Shown here in pieces: positions 55,337 through 64,000 of a DNA stretch of 64,000 nt (position 1 is its first letter; every line of letters begins with the position of its first letter). This stretch comes from JANSWY01 sp965243755. GTDB lineage: Bacteria; Bacteroidota; Bacteroidia; Cytophagales; Cyclobacteriaceae. The DNA lies in the NCBI GenBank assembly GCA_965243755.1, contig CBDEVW010000006.1, forward strand, positions 62,001 to 126,000. The letters run 5' to 3'. A model generated the notes under the pieces. It was not told where the DNA came from. It made no database searches and saw nothing but the letters and a program-made list of their open reading frames with translations. The position numbers were made by a program, and so were the translations under genes.

Positions 55337-55940
55337 CGCTGGTATCTACGCCAAGGAGGAAGAAAGGATAATAAGATTGTGATTGAGTATTATATGTTGT
55401 GTTGAGAAAACTAAATTGTTAGGAGCCAGGTATCAGCTAAACATCCTCTTCAATAGTTTTACTCCCCTTTTAATTAAGCGATAGCTACCCATAATAATTC
55501 CTTCAAAAATGAGCTCGACAATGATGTAAATGATGATTTCGACAATGAATTCTATAATGACCATTGATTAGGAATAAGGGATATGGTTTTAGTTGATTTT
55601 ATGTAGTTTGAAACGGAAGAATTAATTCTCGGTTGTCTATCTTATCATAAGGGTTAGCAGTTTTTTGACATGATGATGTAAATGTTGTAATAAATATCTA
55701 CAAACTCGCCCGGAAGTTGGGTTAAACATTCCCATATAAAAGTGCCAACAAGAACTCCTCCCCAAATCCTATCAATCCACTATTGCTATATTTATTCATA
55801 ATTTTTAACTTTCTGTCTCCCAATTATTAGGTCGGTATAGTATGATGAATCAGCCCAGTTACACGAATTCCATATTTAGTCAACTTTGGGATTAGGACAA
55901 CATTGAATCCTTTGATTTGAAAGAATAAAAGATATTGTGA
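55337..55940. other. Intergenic region between toxin locus and restriction operon
   Basis: About 600 bp, AT-rich. It holds one small membrane-protein frame on the minus strand (55433-55564, listed separately). The rest shows no gene, and this stretch must hold the promoter of hsdM. Confidence 0.5.
55433..55564 (-). CDS. 43-residue membrane microprotein
   Basis: MVIIEFIVEIIIYIIVELIF is one hydrophobic helix with Glu every 4-5 residues, then EGIIMGSYRLIKRGVKLLKRMFS, a cationic tail. ATG start and TGA stop are both present. Such Glu-spaced helices with a Lys/Arg end occur in small Bacteroidota membrane proteins of unknown role. It lies alone between the toxin locus and the restriction operon, so a toxin or regulator role is conceivable but unproven. 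Confidence 0.5.
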   Translation of the reverse strand: MVIIEFIVEIIIYIIVELIFEGIIMGSYRLIKRGVKLLKRMFS

Positions 55941-57500
55941 ATGGCTAAAAATAGCACAACCAGTAAAAAACAGAAGTCCATTGAAGAAGCATTGTGGGAT
56001 ACCGCGAACAAGCTGCGCGGCAAGGTAGAGTCCTCTGAATACAAGCACGTAGTACTCGGGCTCATCTTCCTCAAGTTTGCGTCCGACAAGTTTGAGGCAC
56101 GCCGACAAGAGCTGATCGGGGAGGGCAAGGAAAAGTACCTCGAGATGAAGGAGTTCTACAACATGAAGAACGTCTTCTTTCTACCCGAGGAGGCGCGTTG
56201 GTCGTTCATCATGCAAAACGCCAAGCAAGAGGACGTAGCACTCAAGATCGATACAGCCTTGCATACGGTGGAGAAAAACAACCCTTCGCTGAAAGGCGCA
56301 CTGCCTGACAACTACTTCTCCCGGCTCAACATGGACGGCAGCAAGCTCTCTGCCTTGCTCGATACCATCAACAACATTGATACGATTGCCGATGAGAAAG
56401 AGGACGTTGTAGGCCGGGTGTACGAGTACTTCCTCGGCAAGTTTGCCTCTGCAGAGGGGAAAGGTGGAGGAGAGTTCTACACGCCTAAGTGTGTGGTAAA
56501 CCTCATCGCGGAAATGCTCGAGCCCTTCAAGGGGAAGATCTACGATCCCTGCTGCGGATCTGGGGGGATGTTCGTACAGTCCATCAAGTTTGTAGAGAGC
56601 CACAACGGCTCCAAGAAAGACATTAGCATCTACGGGCAGGAGTACACCGCTACCACCTATAAGCTGGCGAAGATGAACCTCGCCATCCGTGGGATTGCCT
56701 GCAACTTGGGTGAAGTACCGGCCGATACCTTTTTCAAAGACCAGCATCCAGATCTCAAGGCCGACTACATCATGGCCAACCCACCCTTTAACCAAAGTGA
56801 GTGGCGAGGCAAAAACGAGCTGACAGACGACCCACGCTGGAAAGGCTATGATGTGCCGCCCGTGGGGAACGCCAACTACGGCTGGATCATGCACATGCTC
56901 TCCAAGCTCTCCGAGACAGGCACAGCAGGCTTTGTGCTGGCCAATGGCTCCATGAGCTCCAACACCAGCGGAGAGGGCGAGCTCCGACGTAGTATGATTG
57001 AAAATGATCTGGTGGACTGCATGATTGCGCTACCGGGACAGCTCTTCTATACCACACAGATTCCCGTGTGTTTATGGTTTATGACCAAAAACAAAAAGGA
57101 GGACTCGGAGCATGGTTACCGCAACCGTGAAGGCGAGACCCTCTTTATTGATGCCCGAGAGATGGGTGGCATGATTAGCCGCGTACAACGCGAGCTGACC
57201 GAAGAAGATATTGCAAAGATTACGCGGACGTACCATGCTTGGAGAGGGGAAGAAAAAGACGGAGACTATGAGGATGTAGCAGGCTTCTGCAAAAGCGCCA
57301 CGCTGCAGGAGATCGCCAAGAACGACTATGTGCTTACCCCCGGCCGCTATGTGGGCATGGCCGAAGTGGAAGACGATGGGGTGCCGTTTGAGGAGAAAAT
57401 GAAGAAGTTATCTCTTGATTTGAAAGATCAAATTAAAGAAGGCCGCAAACTTGAAGATAATATAGTACAAGCTTTAAAGTCTCTGGGTTATGGAAACTAA
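55941..57500 (+). CDS. hsdM: Type I restriction-modification methyltransferase subunit
   Basis: 519 residues. HsdM N-terminal helical domain (SIEEALWDTANKLRGKVESS), then the N6-adenine methyltransferase core: SAM site YDPCCGSGGM (201-210) and catalytic NPPF (280-283). It methylates adenine in the site chosen by HsdS. GC-richer than its flanks. The start codon of hsdS overlaps its end by 11 bp, as usual in these operons. Confidence 0.96.
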   Translation: MAKNSTTSKKQKSIEEALWDTANKLRGKVESSEYKHVVLGLIFLKFASDKFEARRQELIGEGKEKYLEMKEFYNMKNVFFLPEEARWSFIMQNAKQEDVALKIDTALHTVEKNNPSLKGALPDNYFSRLNMDGSKLSALLDTINNIDTIADEKEDVVGRVYEYFLGKFASAEGKGGGEFYTPKCVVNLIAEMLEPFKGKIYDPCCGSGGMFVQSIKFVESHNGSKKDISIYGQEYTATTYKLAKMNLAIRGIACNLGEVPADTFFKDQHPDLKADYIMANPPFNQSEWRGKNELTDDPRWKGYDVPPVGNANYGWIMHMLSKLSETGTAGFVLANGSMSSNTSGEGELRRSMIENDLVDCMIALPGQLFYTTQIPVCLWFMTKNKKEDSEHGYRNREGETLFIDAREMGGMISRVQRELTEEDIAKITRTYHAWRGEEKDGDYEDVAGFCKSATLQEIAKNDYVLTPGRYVGMAEVEDDGVPFEEKMKKLSLDLKDQIKEGRKLEDNIVQALKSLGYGN

Positions 57501-58863
57501 AGCTTATACTCTTGAGCAATTGATAGGTAGAGTTGTTGATAATAGAGGAAAGACTTGTCCAGTTTCAAATCACGGAATCCCCTTGATTGCTACAAATTGT
57601 GTTAAAAACACATCTATTTTTCCCTCTTTTGAGAAAGTTAGATTTGTAGATCAAAACACTTATGAAACCTGGTTTCGCGGACATCCTGAACCAGGAGATA
57701 TCGTCTTTGTCACTAAAGGAAGTCCAGGGCGTGTAGCATTGGTTCCGGATCCTGTTCCTTTTTGTATTGCTCAGGATATGCTGGCAATTAGAGCTAATGA
57801 AGCTATTATTGATCAAAAATTTTTGTTTGCTCTTCTACGTAATGAAAGAACTCAACGTCAAATTATGAATATGCATGTGGGAACACTAATCCCACATTTT
57901 AAAAAGGGTGATTTCAAGAATTTGATTTTAGAAATCCCAACTTCTAGACATACCCAAAAATTTATTGGTAATATTTATTTCCAGTTCTCAAACAAGATCG
58001 AGCTGAACCGTAAGATGAACGAGACACTAGAGCAGATGGCGCAGGCGCTCTTCAAGAGTTGGTTTGTGGACTTTGACCCGGTGATCGATAAGGCACTCGC
58101 TGCAGGTCATGAGATCCCTGAGCCGCTGCAACACCGCGCCCAACTCCGTCAGGCACTCCCGCAGGACCAAAAACTCATCCATACCAACCCTGAGTTGGTC
58201 AAAGACTTCCCTGACCAATTCACCTTCACCGAGGAACTCGGCTGGATTCCGGAGGGGTGGGAGGTGAAAAGTTTGTACGATTCTGCTGAGTTTGTAAACG
58301 GAGCATCATTCAAGAGTGCTGATTTTGATCAATCAAAAAATGGAATGCCGATTATAAAAATTGCTGAGTTAAAATCAGGAATTACAGATCAGACTAAATT
58401 CACCAGACTATCCAAGCCTGATAAATACTTAGTGCATGAGGAATCCTTATTGTACTCTTGGTCAGGAAGCCCAGATACCTCTCTTGAAGCATTTTTGTGG
58501 CTTGGTGAGAAAGGATGGTTAAATCAACACATCTTTCTTGTTAACACTATAAGTGAGGAACATAAAGCATTCACCTATTTTCAACTACACGCACTTAGGC
58601 CAGTCTTAGTTGAGATTGCTAGGAATAAGCAGACTACTGGATTAGGGCATGTAACAGTAAAGGATATGAAGCAATTGTATATTTCATACCCAAGTTGGCT
58701 CTTGCATTCTGATTCATTTTTCTTGAATGCGTTCAAAAAGGTTATTGATTTAAAACGGTCAATTAGGACTATTACCAAACTCCGCGATACCCTTCTCCCC
58801 AAACTAATCTCCGGTGAGTTGCGGGTACCGGAAGCTGAAAAACTTATCGCCGATCATGTCTAA
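57490..58863 (+). CDS. hsdS: Type I restriction specificity subunit
   Basis: 457 residues. Two target-recognition domains, at about 1-160 and about 255-400, are separated by the conserved helical spacer (NRKMNETLEQMAQALFKSWF then VDFDPV) and followed by a C-terminal conserved end (LRDTLLPKLISGEL). Both recognition domains are encoded by clearly AT-rich DNA while the conserved parts are GC-richer, the mosaic expected when recognition domains are swapped between strains. The specificity cannot be read from sequence alone. Confidence 0.95.
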   Translation: METKAYTLEQLIGRVVDNRGKTCPVSNHGIPLIATNCVKNTSIFPSFEKVRFVDQNTYETWFRGHPEPGDIVFVTKGSPGRVALVPDPVPFCIAQDMLAIRANEAIIDQKFLFALLRNERTQRQIMNMHVGTLIPHFKKGDFKNLILEIPTSRHTQKFIGNIYFQFSNKIELNRKMNETLEQMAQALFKSWFVDFDPVIDKALAAGHEIPEPLQHRAQLRQALPQDQKLIHTNPELVKDFPDQFTFTEELGWIPEGWEVKSLYDSAEFVNGASFKSADFDQSKNGMPIIKIAELKSGITDQTKFTRLSKPDKYLVHEESLLYSWSGSPDTSLEAFLWLGEKGWLNQHIFLVNTISEEHKAFTYFQLHALRPVLVEIARNKQTTGLGHVTVKDMKQLYISYPSWLLHSDSFFLNAFKKVIDLKRSIRTITKLRDTLLPKLISGELRVPEAEKLIADHV

Positions 58864-61800
58864 GTACACTGAAGCCACCCTCGAAGCATCGTTCATCTCC
58901 CTACTGCAAGAGCAAGGGTGTGATTACCGTCATAGTAGTGATGTACGAGATGCGCAAGGGGTAGCGGAGGAAAGTGCTAAGTACGGACATAAGGTATCTG
59001 AGGAGGTATTGATCCGCGAGGAACTGTCGGCCTACTTGGAGCGTCGCTATCAAGCAGAGGGTATCACATCCGCTGAGGTAGAACGCATCATTCGAGAGCT
59101 GGAAAACCTTCCAGCCTCAGACCTCTACCATAGTAACAAGGCCTTTATGAAAAAGGTCAGTGACGGTTTCCTCTTCAAGCGAGATGACTACACGCAGAAA
59201 GACCTGTTCATCCAGCTCATCGACTTTTCTGCTAAGGACGATAACCAATACACCCTCGTCAACCAACTGGCCATAGAAGGACAGGAAATGCGCATCCCTG
59301 ACCTCATCCTTTACATCAATGGCCTACCGATGGTGGTTTTCGAGTTGAAGTCAGCAACACGAGAGCAGCCACGTATCCACGATGCGTACAAGCAACTCAC
59401 CAAACGATATAGGAAAGACATTCCAGAGTTGTTTAAGTACAACGCCTTTTGTGTGATCTCGGATGGCGTAAATTCCAAAGCCGGGTCGTTTTTTGCCCCG
59501 TATGAGTTTTTCTATTCGTGGCGCAAGGTCACGGGAAATGAGTCCATCGAGCGAGATGGCATAGACTCCACCTACACCATGCTCGAGGGGCTGTTTGACC
59601 GTACACGCCTGCGGGACGTGATCCAAAACTTTATCTTCTTCCCTGATGCCAGCAAGAAGGATGAGAAGATCGTTTGTCGCTATCCTCAGTACTACGCCAC
59701 TCGTAAGCTATTTGAGAATGTAAAGGCGCACCTCAAGCCACACGGTGACGGTAAAGGGGGTACGTACTTTGGGGCTACCGGGTGTGGTAAGAGCTACACC
59801 ATGCTATTCCTGACTCGTCTGCTCATGCGCGCGACGGAGCTTTCAAGTCCTACCATCGTACTCATTACCGACCGTACTGATCTGGACGAACAGCTCTCGG
59901 GTCAGTTTGAGAGTGCAAAAGGCTACATTGGAGATAGCGAGGTTCGTAGCGTTGAGAGCCGCCAGCAGTTGCGCGAGCTTCTACAAGGAAGAAATTCGGG
60001 TGGTGTGTTTCTGACCACCATCCACAAGTTTACAGAAGACACACAGCTTCTAACGGAGCGAAACAATGTGATCTGTATTTCGGACGAGGCACATAGAAGT
60101 CAGATCAACCTGGACCAAAAGGTGAAGATCACTGAGGCAGGGGTGAAGAAGTCTTTTGGCTTTGCGAAGTACCTACACGACTCGTTACCCAATGCTACCT
60201 ATGTGGGCTTTACAGGTACGCCGGTAGATGCTACGCTGGATGTATTCGGCCCGGTGGTAGATGCCTACACCATGAACGAGTCGGTGACGGATGAGATCAC
60301 CGTCCGTATCGTGTATGAGGGCAGAGCCGCCAAGGTTTTACTTGACAATGAGAAGCTGCAGGAGATCGAGAAATACTACGAAAAAGCAGCGGAGGGAGGA
60401 GCAAACGAATATCAGATAGAGGAGAGCAAGAAGGCGACCGCTAAGATGAACACCATCATCGGGGACAAGGATCGCCTGCAGGCTGTAGCGGAAGATTTCA
60501 TCAAGCACTACGAAGAGCGCATTGATGAGGGCGCTACTGTAAAAGGGAAGGCGATGTTTGTGTGCAGCAGCCGCGAGATTGCCTTTGACCTCTACAAGAT
60601 GATCTTAGCCCTGCGTCCAGAGTGGGGAGAGGTAAAAGCCTGCGAGGAGGGTGCACAGCTCACCGACAAAGAGAAGCGTGACCTGAAACCGATGGCGCGC
60701 ATCAACATGGTGATGACCCGCAACAAAGACAATGATGACGATGAGCTTTACGAACTACTTGGCAACAAGGACTACCGCAAGGAGCTCGACCGTCAGTTTA
60801 AAGAGCCAAAGTCCAACTTCAAGATTGCGCTGGTTGTTGACATGTGGCTTACCGGATTTGACGTGCCTTTTCTGGACACTTTGTATCTCGATAAGCCCCT
60901 GCAAAAGCATTCGCTCATACAGACCATCTCTCGCGTCAATCGGAAGTTTGAGGGCAAGAACAAAGGCTTGGTTGTAGACTACTTCGGCATCAAGCGTCAG
61001 ATGAACATTGCCCTGGCGATGTACTCCAAGGAGGACGAACAGAACTTCGAGGACATTGATCAATCGATTACTGTCACCCGAGACATGCTGGACGTACTCT
61101 CCATGTACTTCCACAAGTTCGATACCACACCGTACTTCCAAGGCTCCCCACGTGAGCAGCTCGAGTGCCTCAATAAAGCTGCAGAGTTTGTGCAGCTCAC
61201 CCAACAGCAGGAGAAGCGCTTCATGGACCTGGTAAAGCGACTTAAGGCGGCCTATGATATCTGCTGTGGAAACGAAACATTCACCGATGCTGAACGTGAC
61301 CATGTGCACTTCTACTTAGCAGTAAGATCTGTAGTCTTTAAGTTGACGAAAGGAGAAGCCCCAGACACAGCACAGATGAACGCTAAGGTGCGCGACATGA
61401 TCCAGGAGGCCATCAAAAGCAATGGGGTAGAGGAGATCTTCAAGCTCGGTGATGAGGAGGCCAACACCTACGACATCTTCGATCAAGACTACATGGAGCG
61501 CATTGATCGGATCAAGCTCCCTAACACCAAGATCAAGCTCCTGCAGCAGCTCCTTAGGAAAGCAATCGGTGACCTAAAGAAAACCAACCGCGCCAAAGGG
61601 ATTAGTTTTTCTGAAAAATTCCAAAGGTTAGTAGAGCAATACAATGAACGCCGGGAACCGGATACCCTTGAGGGCAGAGTGTATGAGGAAATGGCTGAAA
61701 GCCTTACGGAAATGATACTAGCCATCAAAGAGGCTTATCAAGAAGGAGATGAGTTGGGCATATCTTTTGAGGAGAAGGCCTTCTACGATATTCTAAAGGA

Positions 61801-62050
61801 ATTGGCCTACAAGTACGATTTTGAATACCCAGAGGAGAAGCTCATCCCACTTGCGAAAGATGTGAAAGAATTAGTGGACGATAAAGCTCGCTACACAGAT
61901 TGGAGTCAAAGAGACGACATCAAGGCTGAGCTTAAAGCAGACCTTATCGTCTTACTAGGCGAAAGCGACTACCCCCCGGTAGACCGGGATGAGGTCTATC
62001 ATGAAATTTTTGCTCAGGCTGAGAATTATAAGCGGTATAGAAGAGACTAG
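58856..62050 (+). CDS. hsdR: Type I restriction endonuclease/translocase subunit
   Basis: 1064 residues from ATG 58856, overlapping the hsdS stop by 8 bp; a longer frame from GTG 58814 is inside hsdS and unlikely. N-terminal PD-(D/E)xK nuclease (IPDLILYINGLPMVVFELKS, about 148-168), Walker A GATGCGKS (306-313), DEAH box (410-413) and further SF2 helicase motifs (WLTGFDVPFLDTLYLDKPL), plus a helical C-terminus that binds the methylase core. Complete, with no frameshift. Confidence 0.95.
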   Translation: MSKYTEATLEASFISLLQEQGCDYRHSSDVRDAQGVAEESAKYGHKVSEEVLIREELSAYLERRYQAEGITSAEVERIIRELENLPASDLYHSNKAFMKKVSDGFLFKRDDYTQKDLFIQLIDFSAKDDNQYTLVNQLAIEGQEMRIPDLILYINGLPMVVFELKSATREQPRIHDAYKQLTKRYRKDIPELFKYNAFCVISDGVNSKAGSFFAPYEFFYSWRKVTGNESIERDGIDSTYTMLEGLFDRTRLRDVIQNFIFFPDASKKDEKIVCRYPQYYATRKLFENVKAHLKPHGDGKGGTYFGATGCGKSYTMLFLTRLLMRATELSSPTIVLITDRTDLDEQLSGQFESAKGYIGDSEVRSVESRQQLRELLQGRNSGGVFLTTIHKFTEDTQLLTERNNVICISDEAHRSQINLDQKVKITEAGVKKSFGFAKYLHDSLPNATYVGFTGTPVDATLDVFGPVVDAYTMNESVTDEITVRIVYEGRAAKVLLDNEKLQEIEKYYEKAAEGGANEYQIEESKKATAKMNTIIGDKDRLQAVAEDFIKHYEERIDEGATVKGKAMFVCSSREIAFDLYKMILALRPEWGEVKACEEGAQLTDKEKRDLKPMARINMVMTRNKDNDDDELYELLGNKDYRKELDRQFKEPKSNFKIALVVDMWLTGFDVPFLDTLYLDKPLQKHSLIQTISRVNRKFEGKNKGLVVDYFGIKRQMNIALAMYSKEDEQNFEDIDQSITVTRDMLDVLSMYFHKFDTTPYFQGSPREQLECLNKAAEFVQLTQQQEKRFMDLVKRLKAAYDICCGNETFTDAERDHVHFYLAVRSVVFKLTKGEAPDTAQMNAKVRDMIQEAIKSNGVEEIFKLGDEEANTYDIFDQDYMERIDRIKLPNTKIKLLQQLLRKAIGDLKKTNRAKGISFSEKFQRLVEQYNERREPDTLEGRVYEEMAESLTEMILAIKEAYQEGDELGISFEEKAFYDILKELAYKYDFEYPEEKLIPLAKDVKELVDDKARYTDWSQRDDIKAELKADLIVLLGESDYPPVDRDEVYHEIFAQAENYKRYRRD

Positions 62051-62072
62051 AATTCAAATCAATGTCATAGCA

Positions 62073-62624
62073 ATGAAAAAGGATGGAAAATTCTACTTGT
62101 ATTATAAGGATTTATATTCAAAATATGGTTCCAGAATACCCTATACCGATCTTCTTAGGACCTATCATTGGAAAAAGAAAAGAGACAAGATTGTATCGAG
62201 AGATGGGAATAGATGTAGGCATTGCAAAGCAGTTGGGACTATACCCAGGGTGGAAAACGGTAAGATTGTTTTCGAGTCGTCTGAGGTTGAAATAATTATT
62301 AGAGAAGATGGCTCAAAAATGCCAAGGCCAAGAACAAAAAGACTTGAAAACCCAACCATCCTAAATGTTCACCACAAGGCCTACCAATATAACACTAACC
62401 CATGGGACTATCCCGACGATGATTTGATTACACTATGTGTTCCTTGTCATTTGAAAGAACATGGTCTTGGTGATCAAGCGTCGAAAAAACAGTTTGAGTA
62501 TATACAGTCAGTTAAAGTGTGTGAGAAGTGTTGTGGGCAAGGGTTCATTAAATTCTATTCTTACAACTGGTATGGTATCTGTTTCAATTGCGCAGGGAAT
62601 GGATGCATAATTGACTACATATAA
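62073..62624 (+). CDS. HNH nuclease with C-terminal zinc-ribbon tail
   Basis: 183 residues from ATG 62073; a longer frame starting inside hsdR at 61989 is less likely. CRHC opens the HNH zinc knuckle, followed by LNVHHKAYQYNTNPWDYPDD and CVPCHLKEH, so the catalytic His pair and all four Cys are present. The last 45 residues carry C-x-x-C-C-G-Q-G and C-x-x-C-A-G-N-G motifs like the DnaJ zinc-finger type. The AT-rich composition differs from hsdR. It sits between the type I operon and the McrB-like gene, so a defence role is likely. Confidence 0.85.
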   Translation: MKKDGKFYLYYKDLYSKYGSRIPYTDLLRTYHWKKKRDKIVSRDGNRCRHCKAVGTIPRVENGKIVFESSEVEIIIREDGSKMPRPRTKRLENPTILNVHHKAYQYNTNPWDYPDDDLITLCVPCHLKEHGLGDQASKKQFEYIQSVKVCEKCCGQGFIKFYSYNWYGICFNCAGNGCIIDYI

Positions 62625-62650
62625 AAGCTGTAGATTTTAAAAACTGCAAA

Positions 62651-64000
62651 ATGGAACAACTCGATTTATTCAAAAAAATAAGCAGAAGTAATATTATTCA
62701 AGCAATAAATAGAATAAATAAAGAAGGTTACCCTACCAATCGAAAATCTAGTACGTACAACTTAGTGTATAACGAAACCACTTACCCTCCTAAATATGTA
62801 TTATCGCTTGCGGGATACTTTGCAGACGGAAATTTTATATCACAACACGATTTTCATGGAGGCGAGTCGTCCGCATCATTTGATTATTTAAGGTCCCAAG
62901 GATTCGAGATACGATCAAAATCAGAATCGGAAAATTTGAAAAGTTCCAAGTCCGAGAAAGGAGTGGATATAAAATATTTCACAGCATTTTTTAAAGAAGA
63001 AGAATTCGAATTATTAAATGAATTTCAGGGTAAAAAGAAAGATAAATCTGATTCACATGAGGAGGTATACACGAAATTAAGTGAAACTTATTCAAAGCTT
63101 GAAATCTGGGTTCAGGAAATAATCCGAAATACTAATCAAGGGATTCAATATAAAATTGTAAAAAAGCCAACCAATCAAGCTGGATACTTTGATGGTTATT
63201 TATGGTGTAGAATTTATCCATCTACTGAGCACCTGAAGGCTAAAAGTTTGGCAATCACGGTAGGTTTGGAATCCGATTTCCATTTTTGTGTAAAGATTGA
63301 CACTGTTGGTAGAAACCTGTCATTTCGAAAAGATTATGAGGCTTATAGGGGTGACTTTTACCAATCTCCATTGATTCGGAGAAGCAACTATAAAAAAATT
63401 GAAAATTGGGATAGTTTAATTTCCTGGAGTGTTGGAGAAATAAAGAGTTTATTGCCGGAATATGAAAAACTTGCAGCCATATGGCTGGGGATTCAAACCA
63501 ATTCAACGAATATAAAAACACAAACATCTATGTCACTCAACCAAATCCTCTACGGCCCACCTGGGACCGGTAAAACCTACAATACAATTAACAGGGCCAT
63601 AGCCATTTGTGAGCCAGAGTTTGATTTAAATCAGGACAGGAAAAAGGTAAAGAAGCGTTTTGATGAATTGCAAGAGGATGGTCAGATCGTATTTACTACA
63701 TTTCATCAAAGTCTTGGGTATGAAGATTTTATAGAGGGTATAAAGCCCATTGCAGACAAGGAATCAAAGAAGATTTCGTATGAGGTAGTCCCTGGTATTT
63801 TTAAAATGATAGCAGAAAAAGCCAAAAGAGCTTTAACCGGCTTGGACGTTAGTCAGCAAGAGTCTTTATACACCGAGTTTATTGATGGTGTTCGAGATAA
63901 GCTGGAAAAGGAAGAAAGGGAGATCTTTTACAGTAAATCAAATACAAAGGTCATTGTACATGGAATATCAGATAATGATAGCCTGTATGTTTCCCCGGAA
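62651..64000 (+). CDS. McrB-like AAA+ restriction protein (partial, runs off the window)
   Basis: 450 codons are open to the window edge, with no stop. The N-terminal 85 residues resemble the DNA-binding head seen in ScoMcrA/McrB-type proteins (YPTNRKSSTYNLVYNETTYP, then PPKYVLSLA and HGGE). A middle region of about 210 residues is unassigned. Then Walker A YGPPGTGKTYNT (302-309 core) and the TTFHQSLGYEDFIEGIKPI segment typical of McrB. McrB is a GTPase that drives cleavage of modified DNA together with McrC, whose gene is expected just right of the window. Confidence 0.85.
   Translation, partial: MEQLDLFKKISRSNIIQAINRINKEGYPTNRKSSTYNLVYNETTYPPKYVLSLAGYFADGNFISQHDFHGGESSASFDYLRSQGFEIRSKSESENLKSSKSEKGVDIKYFTAFFKEEEFELLNEFQGKKKDKSDSHEEVYTKLSETYSKLEIWVQEIIRNTNQGIQYKIVKKPTNQAGYFDGYLWCRIYPSTEHLKAKSLAITVGLESDFHFCVKIDTVGRNLSFRKDYEAYRGDFYQSPLIRRSNYKKIENWDSLISWSVGEIKSLLPEYEKLAAIWLGIQTNSTNIKTQTSMSLNQILYGPPGTGKTYNTINRAIAICEPEFDLNQDRKKVKKRFDELQEDGQIVFTTFHQSLGYEDFIEGIKPIADKESKKISYEVVPGIFKMIAEKAKRALTGLDVSQQESLYTEFIDGVRDKLEKEEREIFYSKSNTKVIVHGISDNDSLYVSPE

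Noticed and set aside
58814..58855. Longer start for hsdR from a GTG inside hsdS
   Set aside because: The ATG at 58856 gives the conserved family start, and the extension is only the hsdS 3' end in another frame.
55941..62050. BREX, DISARM or other R-M-like phage defence systems
   Set aside because: The gene set and domains are those of a plain type I hsdM-hsdS-hsdR operon; no PglZ, BrxC or DrmA homologue is present.
1..64000. rRNA or tRNA genes
   Set aside because: No tRNA cloverleaf with TTCRA loop and acceptor stem, and no rRNA-like stretch, was noticed by eye; a covariance-model search would settle it.

Overview
The window reads as chromosomal DNA of a marine-type Bacteroidota bacterium, most likely in the Cytophagales/Fulvivirga-Reichenbachiella neighbourhood. 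The evidence is its moderately AT-rich composition, weak Shine-Dalgarno signals, type IX secretion (T9SS) C-terminal sorting domains, lipoboxes of the SCE/ACE type, many orphan sensor kinases, and laminarin-degrading enzymes. The taxonomic call is an inference from gene style; no rRNA or tRNA gene was seen.

Region 1 (1-14700) is dominated by a family of small SiaC-like (DUF1987-like) proteins and small outer-membrane-type partners. A two-gene cassette (exported beta-barrel-like protein plus SiaC-like protein) is present in three almost identical tandem copies with a period of 1219 bp, and the array touches the left window edge. A diverged barrel gene, a lipoprotein and three further SiaC-like genes follow. 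Between the last two SiaC-like genes lies a sensory cluster: a REC-PAS-PAS-HisKA_3 kinase, a NarL-type regulator, a large multi-PAS/GAF kinase and a single-domain receiver.

Region 2 (14700-34950) holds ordinary chromosomal genes: a GNAT acetyltransferase, a hydrolase, a SulP transporter with an unusual NTF2-like tail, a Crp/Fnr regulator, a group III truncated haemoglobin, four more histidine kinases (one in an OmpR-type two-component pair), a cytidylate-kinase-like operon, and an ECF sigma factor overlapping an anti-sigma-like protein that ends in a barrel-like domain.

Region 3 (35000-44640) encodes two giant T9SS-secreted enzymes, GH81 and GH16, which together should degrade beta-1,3-glucan (laminarin). 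Both carry CBM6, Ig-like and CBM56-type modules, and both have the same upstream direct-repeat motif at the same distance from the start codon, suggesting co-regulation.

Region 4 (44640-48760) is repeat-rich. A RAYT (REP-associated tyrosine transposase) gene sits inside an array of about 190-bp multi-palindrome units, followed by two tandem thioredoxin-fold genes and then about 1.2 kb of 340-bp repeats with a GAAA-loop hairpin.

Region 5 (48767-64000) looks like a conflict/defence island. A 1569-residue secreted protein joins a GC-richer TANFOR/fibronectin/zincin front to an AT-rich C-terminus with M15 peptidoglycan-peptidase motifs, the architecture of a polymorphic toxin. It is followed directly by two exported proteins that are candidate immunity factors. 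Then come a complete type I restriction-modification operon (hsdM-hsdS-hsdR), an HNH nuclease with an added zinc ribbon, and a McrB-like AAA+ GTPase cut by the window edge.
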